Below are positions 44,489 through 53,574 of a DNA stretch of 64,000 bases, piece by piece. Under the pieces are notes generated by a model. The model did not search any database and was not told the DNA's origin. It worked only from the letters and a program-made list of their open reading frames with translations. The stretch is from Kaustia mangrovi (lineage in GTDB: Bacteria; Pseudomonadota; Alphaproteobacteria; Rhizobiales; Im1). The translations under genes were made by a program, and so were the position numbers. Each line of letters begins with the position of its first letter. The first letter of the stretch is position 1. Location of the stretch: positions 2,408,501 to 2,472,500 of the forward strand of contig NZ_CP058214.1 of assembly GCF_015482775.1 (NCBI RefSeq), read 5' to 3'.

Positions 44489-46198
44489 ATGACCCATGCC
44501 GACCGCCAGCCCGCCGACCCGATCCGCCCCGGCCGCCAGTTCGGACGGCGCAAGGGCAGACCGTTTCCGAAGGGCCGCCAGATCGACCCGGACGCGCTGG
44601 ACCGTATCCGCGCGCTGCTCGGCGACCGGCCGCGCGACCGCGATCTCCTGATCGAGCACCTCCACCTGATCCAGGACACGGCGGGCCATATCTCCGCCGC
44701 AGACCTGGCCGCGCTCGCCCACGAGATGCGCCTGCCGCAGGCGGAGGTCTTCGAGGTCGCGACCTTCTATCACCATTTCGACGTGGTGAAGGAGGGCGAG
44801 ACCCCGCCAGCGCCCGTCACGATCCGCGTCTGCGACAGCCTGTCCTGCGCGCTCGCCGGGTCGGACGCGCTCATCGCGGAGCTCAGGGACCGCGCGCCGG
44901 AGGATGTGCGCGTCGTCCACGCGCCCTGCATGGGCCGCTGCCAGTGCGCGCCCGCCGCGGCGGTCGGCGGCAACTATGTCGACGCGGTCACCGCCGACGG
45001 CCTTCTGGACATGGCCGCGGCGCGCGACGTCACGCCCGCCATCCCCGACTATCAGGACTACGCGGCCTACCGGGCCGAGGGCGGCTACGGGATGCTCGAG
45101 GCCTGCCGGGCCGGTCGCTGGACGCCCGACACCGTCGCCGACACGCTGCTCGACGCCGGCCTGCGCGGGCTCGGCGGCGCGGGCTTCCCCTCGGGGCGCA
45201 AATGGCAGTTCGTGCGCGCCGAGGCGGGGCCGCGCTATCTGTGCATCAATGCCGACGAGGGCGAGCCCGGCACCTTCAAGGACCGCCATTACCTGGAGAC
45301 GAGGCCGCACCGGTTCCTCGAGGGCATGCTGATCGCCGCCTGGGGCGTGGAGGCCGAGGCCGCCTATATCTATCTGCGCGACGAGTATCCCGCCGTCCGG
45401 CGCATCCTCCTCGACGAGATCGCGCGGCTCGAGGCGGAGGGGCTCGCCGAGCCCGGCTATATCCGGCTGCGGCGCGGCGCGGGCGCCTATATATGCGGCG
45501 AGGAATCCGCGATGATCGAATCGATCGAGGGCAAGCGCGGCCTGCCCCGCCACCGCCCGCCCTATGTCGCCCAGATCGGCCTCTTCGACCGGCCGACGCT
45601 GGTCCACAATGTGGAGACGGTCTACTGGATCCCGGCCATACTGGAGAATGGGGCCGGCTGGTTCGCGGGCCAGGGCAAGGGCGAGGCGAAGGGCCTGCGC
45701 TCCTATTCCGTCTCCGGCCGGGTGAAGGAGCCCGGCGTCAAGCTCGCCCCCGCCGGCATCAGCGTGCGCGAGCTGATCGAGGAGCATTGCGGCGGCATGG
45801 CGGAGGGTCACACATTCAAGGCCTATCTGCCCGGCGGTGCGTCGGGCGGCATCCTGCCGGCCTCCATGGGCGATCTGTCGCTCGATTTCGGGGCGCTGGA
45901 GAAGTTCGACAGCTTCGTCGGCAGCCATGCCGTCGTCGTCCTGTCCGACAGGGACGACATGAAGGCGGTGGCGGTGAACCTGCTGAAGTTCTTCAGGGAC
46001 GAATCCTGCGGCCAGTGCACGCCCTGCCGGGTCGGCTGCGAGAAGGCGGTGGCGCTCATGCAGACGCCGGAATGGGATGTCGCATTGCTGGAGGAGCTGT
46101 CCCGCGCCATGATGGACGCGTCCATCTGCGGGCTCGGCCAGGCCGCGCCCAATCCGATCCGCTCGGTGATGACGCATTTTCCAGACGAGATAGACTGA
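44489..46198 (+). CDS. fdsB: Fused formate dehydrogenase gamma-beta (NuoE-NuoF-like) diaphorase subunit
   Basis: 569-residue NAD-reducing electron-transfer subunit. Residues about 35-160 are a NuoE/FdsG thioredoxin-like 2Fe-2S domain with Cys115, 120, 147 and 151. From about residue 180 it is NuoF/FdsB-like: GLRGLGGAGFPSGRKWQF, the FMN/NADH motif INADEGEPGTFKDRHY, and the 4Fe-4S motif SCGQCTPCRVGCEKAV. In many operons these are two genes; here they are one. A short basic N-terminal extension (RQFGRRKGRPFPKGR) is additional. Its catalytic partner is predicted to be the alpha subunit at 21424-24186, more than 20 kb away. Confidence 0.9.
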   Translation: MTHADRQPADPIRPGRQFGRRKGRPFPKGRQIDPDALDRIRALLGDRPRDRDLLIEHLHLIQDTAGHISAADLAALAHEMRLPQAEVFEVATFYHHFDVVKEGETPPAPVTIRVCDSLSCALAGSDALIAELRDRAPEDVRVVHAPCMGRCQCAPAAAVGGNYVDAVTADGLLDMAAARDVTPAIPDYQDYAAYRAEGGYGMLEACRAGRWTPDTVADTLLDAGLRGLGGAGFPSGRKWQFVRAEAGPRYLCINADEGEPGTFKDRHYLETRPHRFLEGMLIAAWGVEAEAAYIYLRDEYPAVRRILLDEIARLEAEGLAEPGYIRLRRGAGAYICGEESAMIESIEGKRGLPRHRPPYVAQIGLFDRPTLVHNVETVYWIPAILENGAGWFAGQGKGEAKGLRSYSVSGRVKEPGVKLAPAGISVRELIEEHCGGMAEGHTFKAYLPGGASGGILPASMGDLSLDFGALEKFDSFVGSHAVVVLSDRDDMKAVAVNLLKFFRDESCGQCTPCRVGCEKAVALMQTPEWDVALLEELSRAMMDASICGLGQAAPNPIRSVMTHFPDEID

Positions 46199-46226
46199 CC
46201 CGCACCCCTTCGCCCCGGAACGCCCG

Positions 46227-46946
46227 ATGTCCGCCGATGCCGCCGCCGACAGGCACTACCCGCTTCACTGGCGCCGCGCCTGCGAGCTGGAAGGGTTCGT
46301 GGCGGCCAATACGCGCCTGCAGCCCGTCTCCCATGCCCCGGAGATTTCCCTCCACCTCGCCCACGAGGCGCTGCCCCTGTGGGGCAAGACGGAGGAGGAG
46401 CTCGGCGAGATCGGCCTGCCGCCGCCCTTCTGGGCCTTCGCCTGGGCCGGCGGACAGGCGCTCGCGCGCTATGTGCTCGACACGCCCGAGACCGTGCGGG
46501 GCCGGCGCGTGCTCGATCTGGGCGCAGGTTCGGGCCTCGTCGCCATCGCCGCGGCGAAGGCCGGCGCGACGGTCGCCATCGCCGCCGATATCGACCCCTT
46601 CGCCCGCGTCGCGATCAGGCTGAATGCCAGGGCCAATGGCGTCAGCGTGACGGCATCCTCGCGCGACTGGCTGAGCGAGCCGCCGGACGGCGACGCGCCC
46701 TTCGACGTCGCGCTCATCGGCGATCTGTTCTACGAGGCCCCGCTCGCCCGCCGCGTCCTGCGCTGGCTCGACGATCATGCCGCCCGCGCACGCCCCGCCC
46801 TGATCGGCGATCCGGGGCGCAGCTATTTGCCGCGGGAGCGCCTCGACGCCGTCGCCGAATACCGGATCGCCGGCTGCCGCGAGCTGGAGGACACCGATGT
46901 CAAGCGGACCCGCGTCTGGCGCCTGTCGCAGGCCGGGCCGGACTGA
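46227..46946 (+). CDS. Class I SAM methyltransferase, ETF-beta lysine methyltransferase-like
   Basis: 239-residue protein methyltransferase. The SAM-binding motif is VLDLGAGSGLVAIAAAKAGA, preceded by the family signature PPPFWAFAWAGGQALARYVL; the catalytic-site motif is GDLFYEAPLARR and the end contains GDPGRSYLPRERL. This pattern matches the ETFBKMT/METTL20 group, whose bacterial members methylate the beta subunit of electron-transfer flavoprotein. It follows the diaphorase gene by 28 bases and may share its transcript. Confidence 0.83.
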   Translation: MSADAAADRHYPLHWRRACELEGFVAANTRLQPVSHAPEISLHLAHEALPLWGKTEEELGEIGLPPPFWAFAWAGGQALARYVLDTPETVRGRRVLDLGAGSGLVAIAAAKAGATVAIAADIDPFARVAIRLNARANGVSVTASSRDWLSEPPDGDAPFDVALIGDLFYEAPLARRVLRWLDDHAARARPALIGDPGRSYLPRERLDAVAEYRIAGCRELEDTDVKRTRVWRLSQAGPD

Positions 46947-47081
46947 CCGCCATGCGCCCCGCACGCCCCCGCGACAAAAGTCTCAAGGCCGGCCCCGTTG
47001 CCGCCCACCCCTTGCATCCTCATAATGAGCGGTGAGAAAACCGATCCAACGAACAGGGACTACCGGGAGGAGTCGCGAGCC

Positions 47082-49034
47082 ATGTCCGACGAGAAGCTTT
47101 ACCCCGTGACGGAGGCCTGGAAGAAGCGGGCCTTCGTCGACCGCGCCCAGTATGACGAGATGTACAAGGCCTCCGTCGAGGACCCGGACGGCTTCTGGGG
47201 CGAGCACGGCAAGCGGATCGACTGGATCAAGCCCTTCACCAGGGTGAAGAACACCTCCTACGATCCGCACAACGTCTCCATAAAGTGGTTCGAGGACGGC
47301 ACGCTCAATGTGTGTGCCAACTGCGTCGACCGGCATCTGGAAACGCGCGGCGACAAGGTCGCGATCATCTGGGAAGGCGACGACCCGGACGACCACAAGC
47401 ACATCACCTATCGCGAGCTCCACGCGCAAGTCTGCCGCTTCGCCAACGTGCTCAAGGCCAACGGCGTGAAGAAGGGCGACCGGGTGACCATCTACATGCC
47501 GATGGTCCCGGAGGCGGCCTATGCCATGCTCGCCTGCGCGCGCATCGGCGCCGTCCATTCGGTGGTGTTCGGCGGTTTCTCGCCCGATTCGCTCGCCGGG
47601 CGCATCCAGGACTGCGACTCGAAATTCGTCGTCACGGCGGACGAGGGCGTTCGCGGCGGCCGCACCATCCCGCTCAAGGCCAACACCGACGAGGCGCTGA
47701 AGAAGTGCGCCGGGGGCGAGAAGGTCCTCGTCGTCAGGCGCACCGGCAACGACGTGCCCTGGGACCCGTCGCGCGACCTGTGGCTGCACGAGGAGACGGA
47801 GAAGGTCTCCGACGACTGCCCGCCGGAGGAGATGAACGCGGAGGACCCGCTCTTCATCCTCTACACCTCCGGCTCGACCGGCAAGCCGAAGGGCGTCATG
47901 CACACCTCCGGCGGCTATCTCGTCTACACCTCCATGACCCACCAGTACGTCTTCGACTATCACGAGGACGACATCTACTGGTGCACGGCGGATGTCGGCT
48001 GGGTGACCGGCCACAGCTACATCGTCTACGGCCCGCTCGCCAACGGGGCGACGACGCTCATCTTCGAGGGCGTGCCGAACTACCCGGACGCGTCGCGCTT
48101 CTGGCAGGTCGTCGACAAGCACAAGGTGAACATCTTCTACACCGCGCCGACCGCCATCCGCGCGCTGATGGGCGCGGGCGACGACTATGTGAAGAAGACC
48201 GACCGCTCCTCGCTCACGCTGCTCGGCACGGTCGGCGAGCCGATCAACCCGGAAGCCTGGGAGTGGTACTACCATGTGGTCGGCGAGGAACGGTCCCCGA
48301 TCGTGGACACATGGTGGCAGACGGAGACGGGCGGCATCCTCATCTCGCCGCTGCCCGGCGCCATCGACCAGAAGCCGGGCTCGGCGACATTGCCCTTCTT
48401 CGGCGTCCAGCCGGCGCTCGTCGACAATGAGGGCAACGAGATCAAGGGCGAGGGCCAGGGCAACCTGGTGATGCTCGATTCCTGGCCCGGCCAGATGCGT
48501 ACCGTCTATGGCGATCACGACCGCTTCGTGCAGACCTATTTCTCCACCTATCTCGGCACCTATTTCACCGGCGATGGCTGCCGGCGCGACGCCGACGGCT
48601 ATTACTGGATCACGGGCCGGGTGGACGACGTGATCAACGTGTCCGGCCACCGCATGGGCACCGCGGAGGTGGAGAGCGCCCTCGTCGCCCACCCCAAGGT
48701 GTCGGAGGCCGCCGTGGTCGGCTTCCCGCACGACCTCAAGGGCCAGGGCATCTACTGCTATGTCACGCTGATGGCCGGCGAGGAGCCCGACGAGGCGCTT
48801 ACCCAGGAGCTCCGGCAGTGGGTGCGCAAGGAGATCGGGCCGATCGCCTCGCCCGACGTCATCCAGTATGCGCCGGGCCTGCCCAAGACACGCTCGGGCA
48901 AGATCATGCGCCGCATCCTGCGCAAGATCGCGGAGGACGATTTCAGCAATCTGGGCGACACCTCCACGCTCGCCGACCCCTCGGTGGTCGACAATCTGGT
49001 CTCCAACCGCCAGGGCGGCCGCAAGAGCGCCTGA
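47082..49034 (+). CDS. acs: Acetyl-CoA synthetase
   Basis: 650-residue AMP-forming acetate-CoA ligase that activates acetate for assimilation. The AMP-binding motif is [19 protein letters not shown]; adenylate-site regions [11 protein letters not shown] and [20 protein letters not shown] are present; the acetylatable catalytic lysine is in [17 protein letters not shown]. The tryptophan that limits the acyl pocket lies in WWQTETGG, favouring acetate. Start ATG 47082 has CGGGAGGAG nine bases upstream. A strong terminator follows. Acetate assimilation would proceed through the ethylmalonyl-CoA pathway whose genes lie at 56-58 kb. Confidence 0.96.
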   Translation: MSDEKLYPVTEAWKKRAFVDRAQYDEMYKASVEDPDGFWGEHGKRIDWIKPFTRVKNTSYDPHNVSIKWFEDGTLNVCANCVDRHLETRGDKVAIIWEGDDPDDHKHITYRELHAQVCRFANVLKANGVKKGDRVTIYMPMVPEAAYAMLACARIGAVHSVVFGGFSPDSLAGRIQDCDSKFVVTADEGVRGGRTIPLKANTDEALKKCAGGEKVLVVRRTGNDVPWDPSRDLWLHEETEKVSDDCPPEEMNAEDPLFILYTSGSTGKPKGVMHTSGGYLVYTSMTHQYVFDYHEDDIYWCTADVGWVTGHSYIVYGPLANGATTLIFEGVPNYPDASRFWQVVDKHKVNIFYTAPTAIRALMGAGDDYVKKTDRSSLTLLGTVGEPINPEAWEWYYHVVGEERSPIVDTWWQTETGGILISPLPGAIDQKPGSATLPFFGVQPALVDNEGNEIKGEGQGNLVMLDSWPGQMRTVYGDHDRFVQTYFSTYLGTYFTGDGCRRDADGYYWITGRVDDVINVSGHRMGTAEVESALVAHPKVSEAAVVGFPHDLKGQGIYCYVTLMAGEEPDEALTQELRQWVRKEIGPIASPDVIQYAPGLPKTRSGKIMRRILRKIAEDDFSNLGDTSTLADPSVVDNLVSNRQGGRKSA

Positions 49035-49340
49035 AGCCCTTCGCGCCGGACCGTCCGGACAGACGTGACGGGCGTCTCCCTCCCGGGAGGCGCCCGTTTT
49101 GCGTCCCGGCCCGCTCACATCTCTGTGAGCAGCACGGACTTGTGCCCTGCGACGGAATGTGGCAACGGAAATAGAGGGTCTTTGTGCAGGGCGGGGAGTA
49201 GCGGGGCGATCTTGCCAGAATTGTGCCGTTTCCAGCCGGGCCGAGCGTCCGCGCGCCCCAGCGCCTGCTGCCGAATCATGGTCTTTCGACAGGCCGTGCT
49301 TCCCGTCCCCCGTCCGGGTGAACTTGATGAGGACTGAGGA
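49035..49340. other. acs-L,D-transpeptidase intergenic region
   Basis: 306 bases without a gene. The acs terminator occupies 49068-49100; the remainder presumably holds the promoter of the transpeptidase gene. No repeat or RNA gene is apparent. Confidence 0.5.
49068..49100 (+). terminator. Rho-independent terminator after acs
   Basis: Hairpin ACGGGCGTCTCCC (49068-49080) and GGGAGGCGCCCGT (49085-49097) with a TCCC loop, ending in TTTT. One internal mismatch only. It begins 34 bases after the acs stop. Confidence 0.88.
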
Positions 49341-49937
49341 ATGATACGCTGGATGATCGTGTTCTGCAGTGCCCTGCTCGTGGCCCTGCCCCTTCTTGGC
49401 GCCCAGGCGCAGGATCGCTCGGTGCGGTACAATTTCACGGCCGAGCCGCCATCGGGCGGGAGCGGGTTCGCCTCCTCCTATTCCGGCAAGAAGATCGTTT
49501 CCTACCGCACCAGCGAAAAGCCCGGCACCATCATCGTCGATACCGACGCACGCAAGCTGTTCTATGTGATGGAGGGCGGCAAGGCCATTGCCTATGGCGT
49601 GGGCGTGGGCCGCAGCGGCTTCTCCTGGTCCGGGTCGGCCAAGGTCGGCCGCAAGGCCAAATGGCCGCGCTGGACACCGCCTGCGGAGATGATCGCGCGC
49701 GACCCCCGGCTGTCCAAATATGCCAACGGCATGCCGGGCGGCCCGAGCAACCCGCTCGGCGCCCGCGCGCTCTACCTCTATGACGGCGGCCGCGACACGC
49801 TCTACCGCATTCACGGCACCAACGAGACATGGTCCATCGGCCGTGCCGTCTCGAGCGGCTGCATCCGCATGCTGAACGAGGAGGTCATCGACCTCTATGG
49901 CCGCGTCGGCGTCGGCACCAAGGTGGTCGTGCTCTAG
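49341..49937 (+). CDS. L,D-transpeptidase (YkuD/ErfK domain)
   Basis: 198-residue periplasmic enzyme that forms 3-3 peptidoglycan cross-links or attaches proteins to peptidoglycan. Signal peptide MIVFCSALLVALPLLGAQAQ; YkuD domain from GTIIVDTDARKLFYVMEGGK to the catalytic IHGTNETWSIGRAVSSGCIR, with the nucleophilic Cys in SSGCIRM. Alphaproteobacteria of this group rely heavily on such enzymes and have many copies. Stand-alone gene; a palindromic element begins three bases after its stop. Confidence 0.92.
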   Translation: MIRWMIVFCSALLVALPLLGAQAQDRSVRYNFTAEPPSGGSGFASSYSGKKIVSYRTSEKPGTIIVDTDARKLFYVMEGGKAIAYGVGVGRSGFSWSGSAKVGRKAKWPRWTPPAEMIARDPRLSKYANGMPGGPSNPLGARALYLYDGGRDTLYRIHGTNETWSIGRAVSSGCIRMLNEEVIDLYGRVGVGTKVVVL

Positions 49938-49940
49938 GTA

Positions 49941-49986
49941 CGCTTTCAGGAAAGGCGGACACCGCTTTTCCGGTTCGAAAGCGCGG
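49941..49986. repeat. Short palindromic element, copy 2
   Basis: Near copy of 43940-43985: starts CGCTTTCAGGAAAGGCGGAC and ends CCGGTTCGAAAGCGCGG. It forms a hairpin just after a stop codon, as the first copy does. Confidence 0.75.
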
Positions 49987-50151
49987 TCCGGGCCGCGCCC
50001 GCGGCCGCAATCTCTGGTACAATGCCGGGCGGAACCCTTGCGGGATGGACGGCGAGCCGTGGCTGTAGGGCCGGGCCGCCCCCGTTCCCACGGCCAGGTA
50101 TACGGCTTCCGGCGCTCGACTTCGCCGGCCCGCCGAACAGGGAGGACCGGG

Positions 50152-50949
50152 ATGACCGACATCGCAGTGACGGCGCCGCGCGAGGCGGACGGGACGATCA
50201 TGGAGCGGCACCTGCCGTTCGAGACCGATGGCGGCATCGCCGAGCGCGCGGCCATCGGCGTCGTCGTGCTGGCGACCGACTACACGCTGGAGCACGAGTT
50301 CCGCCGCCTCATGGATGTGCCGGGCGTGGCCTTCTATCACAGCCGCATCCGCAACGAGCCGCACATCACCCCGGAAACCCTGCGCGCCATGGAGCCCAGG
50401 CTGACCGAGGCGGCCGACCTCATCCTGCCCTCCGACACGCTCGACGTGGTCGCCTATGGCTGCACGGCGGCCTCCATGGCCATCGGCGAGGAGCGGGTCT
50501 TCGAGCTGATCAATGCCGCGCGACCGACGGCGAAGTGCACCACGCCGATCACCGCGGCCCGCGCCGCCTTCGGCGCGTTCGGCGCGCGCCGCGTCGGGGT
50601 CCTCACGCCCTATAGCGAGGACGTCAACCGGATCGTCGCCGACTATATCCGCGCGCGCGGCGTGGAGGTGCCGGTCTTCGGCTCGTTCAACGAGGACGAC
50701 GACCGGGTGGTCGCGCGCATCACGCCGGGCTCGATCCGCTCCGCCGTCGGCCGGCTGGCCGCGAAGGCCGATATCGACGCCGTCTTCGTCTCCTGCACGA
50801 GCGTCAGGCTGGCGGACGCCGCCCACGCCATCGAGGAGGAGATCGGCCTGCCCGTCACCTCGTCCAACCATGCGCTCGCCTGGCATTGCCTGAGGCTCGC
50901 CGGCATCGACGACAAGCGCCCCGAATTCGGCCGCCTGTTCGCACTGTGA
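50152..50949 (+). CDS. Asp/Glu-racemase superfamily protein, maleate isomerase-like
   Basis: 265-residue cytoplasmic protein of the Asp/Glu/hydantoin racemase fold. Two cysteines are in the expected catalytic positions: YGCTAASMAIGEERV and VSCTSVRLADAAHAIE. The pattern GVVVLATDYTLEHEFRRLM and GVLTPYSEDVNRIVADYI agrees with the maleate cis-trans isomerase/arylmalonate decarboxylase side of the family. GGGAGGA lies before the ATG. No neighbour suggests a pathway; it could process maleate, a hydantoin or a malonate derivative. Confidence 0.8.
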   Translation: MTDIAVTAPREADGTIMERHLPFETDGGIAERAAIGVVVLATDYTLEHEFRRLMDVPGVAFYHSRIRNEPHITPETLRAMEPRLTEAADLILPSDTLDVVAYGCTAASMAIGEERVFELINAARPTAKCTTPITAARAAFGAFGARRVGVLTPYSEDVNRIVADYIRARGVEVPVFGSFNEDDDRVVARITPGSIRSAVGRLAAKADIDAVFVSCTSVRLADAAHAIEEEIGLPVTSSNHALAWHCLRLAGIDDKRPEFGRLFAL

Positions 50950-50990
50950 GTGCGCGACGGCAAGCCGGCCAGCCTCGTCAACCCGGCCAT

Positions 50991-51129
50991 CTAGATCGGA
51001 TTGCGGACAGGTTGAATCGGCATTTCTTCCCGCTCATCCCGGCGAAAGCCGGGATCTCAGGTGTGTTGCAGGAGATCCCGGCTTTCGCCGGGATGAGCGG
51101 TCTGTTTCAACCTGTCCGCAATCCGATCT
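50991..51129. repeat. Nested palindrome overlapping the moeA stop codon
   Basis: Outer arms of 26 bp (50991-51016 and 51104-51129), perfect complements containing GATCGGATTGCGGACAGG, enclose an inner palindrome (51031-51057 and 51071-51097) whose arms match those at 6887-6957. The right outer arm supplies the TAG of moeA, so the repeat has replaced the original end of that gene or been inserted at it. Confidence 0.9.
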
Positions 51130-52405
51130 AGCGCGGCATCACGCCGAAGGCGCTGAAGGGCAGGTAGCGGACCGGATCGCCGGGGGCGATGCGGGTCACC
51201 TCCTCGGGCAGCTCGATGAGGCCGTCGGCGGCGCGCAGGCCGGAGATGAGGCCCGAGCCGTCGCGCGGGAACTTGCGCGCGACGGGGCCGTCCGCCGTCT
51301 CCTCCACCCAGCCGCGCAGGAATTCGCGCCGGTCCGGTTTCTTCCGCGCGATCTCGAAGCCCGCCGGAACGAGAAACCCGCGCGGCGCCTGCCACGACGC
51401 GCCCTGGAGCCCCGCCAGGAGCGGCCGCCCGTAGAGCAGGAAGCAGACAAAGACCGCGACCGGATTGCCGGGAAAGCCGAGGAAGACCGTCTCGCCGATC
51501 TGCCCGAAGGCAAGCGGCCGGCCGGGCTTGATGGCGAGCTGCCAGGCGTGGAGCGCCCCGAGTTCGGAGATGGTGGAGACGATATGGTCCGCCTCGCCCC
51601 GGCTCGCCCCGCCGGTCGTCACGATCGCATGGGCGGACTGCGCCGCCCGCCCGACGGCCTCGCGCACGACCGTCTCGTCGTCGGGCAGGATGCCCATGTC
51701 GTGGATCTCCGCACCGACCGTCTCCAGGAGGCCGCGCAGGAGATAATGGTTGGAATCGTAGACCTGGCCCGGCCGGAGCACCGCGCCGGGCCGCACGACC
51801 TCGTCGCCCGTCGAGACCAGCGCCACCCTGAGCCGTTCCCGGCACACGACCCGGTCGCAGCCGGTCGACGCGACGGCGGCAAGCTCCTGCGGGCGAAGGC
51901 GCGTGCCGGCCTCGACCACGGCCTCGCCCTCGGCGAGATCCTCGCCGGCCTTGCGGATATTGGCGCCCTGCCTGACGCCGGCCGGTATCTCGACACGGTC
52001 GCCGGAGCGGACCGCATCCTCCTGCATGATCACCGTGTCGGCCCCCTTAGGCACGGGCGCGCCGGTGAAGATGCGCGCCGCCGTGCCCGCCTTGAGCGCG
52101 AGCCCCACCGGATCGCCGGCGGACATGCGAAGCCCCAGGGGCAGGGCCGTCACCGCATCGGGATCGACATCGCGCGCGCTGAAGGCATAGCCGTCGACGG
52201 CGGCGTTGTCGAAGGCCGGCACATTGCGCGGCGCCGCGACGGGCTCCGCCAGAATCCGGCCATGCGCCGCCTCGAGCGCGACCTCCTCCACACCGGCGAC
52301 CGGGCGTATGCGCTCCGCGATCAGCGCCAAGGCCTCCTCGTGCCGCAGCCGGTCCCTGTCATGCAGGAAGCAGTCGTCGAGAAGCCTCTTCGGCGGCATG
52401 CTCAT
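51128..52405 (-). CDS. moeA: Molybdopterin molybdenumtransferase MoeA
   Basis: 425-residue MoeA/gephyrin-type enzyme that inserts molybdenum into adenylylated molybdopterin. Features: NVPAFDNAAVDGYAFSARDV near residue 60, IFTGAPVPKGADTVIMQEDA, VALVSTGDEVV and the active-site TTGGASRGEADHIVS; PGFPGNPVAVFV-like LGFPGNPVAVFVCFLL follows. It overlaps mobB by four bases (ATGA) and is the last gene of mobA-mobB-moeA. Its stop codon comes from a palindromic repeat. It serves the formate dehydrogenase in this window and any other molybdoenzyme. Confidence 0.95.
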   Translation of the reverse strand: MSMPPKRLLDDCFLHDRDRLRHEEALALIAERIRPVAGVEEVALEAAHGRILAEPVAAPRNVPAFDNAAVDGYAFSARDVDPDAVTALPLGLRMSAGDPVGLALKAGTAARIFTGAPVPKGADTVIMQEDAVRSGDRVEIPAGVRQGANIRKAGEDLAEGEAVVEAGTRLRPQELAAVASTGCDRVVCRERLRVALVSTGDEVVRPGAVLRPGQVYDSNHYLLRGLLETVGAEIHDMGILPDDETVVREAVGRAAQSAHAIVTTGGASRGEADHIVSTISELGALHAWQLAIKPGRPLAFGQIGETVFLGFPGNPVAVFVCFLLYGRPLLAGLQGASWQAPRGFLVPAGFEIARKKPDRREFLRGWVEETADGPVARKFPRDGSGLISGLRAADGLIELPEEVTRIAPGDPVRYLPFSAFGVMPR

Positions 52406-52923
52406 GGGGCGGCTCCCGTGCCCGCAAGGCCCATATGGCCGATGACGAAATCGGCGATCGCTGAGATGTCGTCGCGCGCGAAGACCGGCACGCAGGCATC
52501 CTCGACCGACCCGCTTGCCGCGATGGCCACGACGCTCGGATCGCCGCCCGCCAGCTCGGGATGGCCGAGCGCGGCGTCGCGCACCTCGATCTTGGGGTGG
52601 GCCTCGCGCTTGTAGCCCTCCGCCACGACGAGGTCGCAGGGCGCGAGCTTCGCGAGGATCTCGCCAAGCGGCGGCTCGGGGTCGCCCTTGAGCTCGTGGA
52701 TGAGCGCCCAGCGGTTCGCCGACACGACCGCGACCTCGCGCGCGCCGGCCACGCGGTGGCGGTGGCTGTCGCGGCCCGGCTGGTCGATATCGAAGCTGTG
52801 ATGGGCGTGCTTGACGGTCGAGACGGCGAAGCCGCGCGCGACGAGCTCGGCGACGAGGCGTTCCGTCAGCGTCGTCTTGCCCGCCCCCTTGTAGCCGGCA
52901 ATGCCGAAGACGGGCGTGCTCAT
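52402..52923 (-). CDS. mobB: Molybdopterin-guanine dinucleotide biosynthesis protein B
   Basis: 173-residue P-loop GTP-binding protein that assists attachment of GMP to molybdopterin. The Walker A is [39 protein letters not shown] and [16 protein letters not shown] are family motifs. It overlaps both mobA and moeA by four bases each, so the three are translated as a unit. Confidence 0.95.
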   Translation of the reverse strand: MSTPVFGIAGYKGAGKTTLTERLVAELVARGFAVSTVKHAHHSFDIDQPGRDSHRHRVAGAREVAVVSANRWALIHELKGDPEPPLGEILAKLAPCDLVVAEGYKREAHPKIEVRDAALGHPELAGGDPSVVAIAASGSVEDACVPVFARDDISAIADFVIGHMGLAGTGAAP

Positions 52924-53543
52924 GCGGCCCCCTCGCCCATGAGGCGTTCGGCTTCCCGGATGTCTTCGGGCCGGTTGGCGTTGAAGAACGGATCGACCGG
53001 GTCGTCCGGGAACGCCGCCACGGCGAGCCGGTAGCGCGCCGTCCACATGTCGACCTTGCGGATGCCCTCCTCGACGAGCGCGCGGCGAAGATCGGCCTCC
53101 AGCCGCACGGGCCACAAGCCGAAGACGGGGTGGTTGCGCCCGCCTGACGCCGCGCAGGCCATGTCGGCGCCCTCGCGCGCGACCGCCTCGCGGAGGCGGC
53201 GGACGAGATCGCGCGGGAAGAAGGGCGTGTCGCTCGCCACGCTCACGACCCATTCGGCCTGGGGGTCGTTGACGCGGGCCCACATCATGCCCGCCAGCAC
53301 GCCGGCGAGCGGGCCCGGAAAGTCCGCAACCGGGTCCGCCATGACCGGCAGCTCGTACTCCGCGAAACGCTCCGGATCGCCATTGGCGTTGAGCAGCATG
53401 GAATCGACCTGGGGCCCGAGCCGCCCGATCACATGGGCGAGGATCGGCCGGCCGGCGAGCGCGATCAGGCCCTTGTCGCCACCGCCCATGCGCCGCGCGA
53501 GCCCGCCTGCCAGAATGACGCCTGTCACACCGCGTCCCGTCAC
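52920..53543 (-). CDS. mobA: Molybdenum cofactor guanylyltransferase MobA
   Basis: 207-residue nucleotidyltransferase that attaches GMP to molybdopterin to make the MGD cofactor used by formate dehydrogenase. Signature: [19 protein letters not shown] at the N-terminus, [16 protein letters not shown], and [16 protein letters not shown] for metal binding. Start codon is uncertain: GTG at 53543 is chosen; an ATG at 53582 would overlap fdhD by eight bases. Order with fdhD upstream, and mobB and moeA downstream, is a molybdoenzyme maturation operon. Confidence 0.9.
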   Translation of the reverse strand: MTGRGVTGVILAGGLARRMGGGDKGLIALAGRPILAHVIGRLGPQVDSMLLNANGDPERFAEYELPVMADPVADFPGPLAGVLAGMMWARVNDPQAEWVVSVASDTPFFPRDLVRRLREAVAREGADMACAASGGRNHPVFGLWPVRLEADLRRALVEEGIRKVDMWTARYRLAVAAFPDDPVDPFFNANRPEDIREAERLMGEGAA

Positions 53544-53574
53544 CTGTCCCTGACGCCTTCTCCCCCGCGCGCGC

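Noticed and set aside
46983-50255. 1090-codon open frame antisense to acs and the L,D-transpeptidase.
   Set aside because: It covers two well-supported genes plus a terminator; composition is that of a GC-rich shadow frame.
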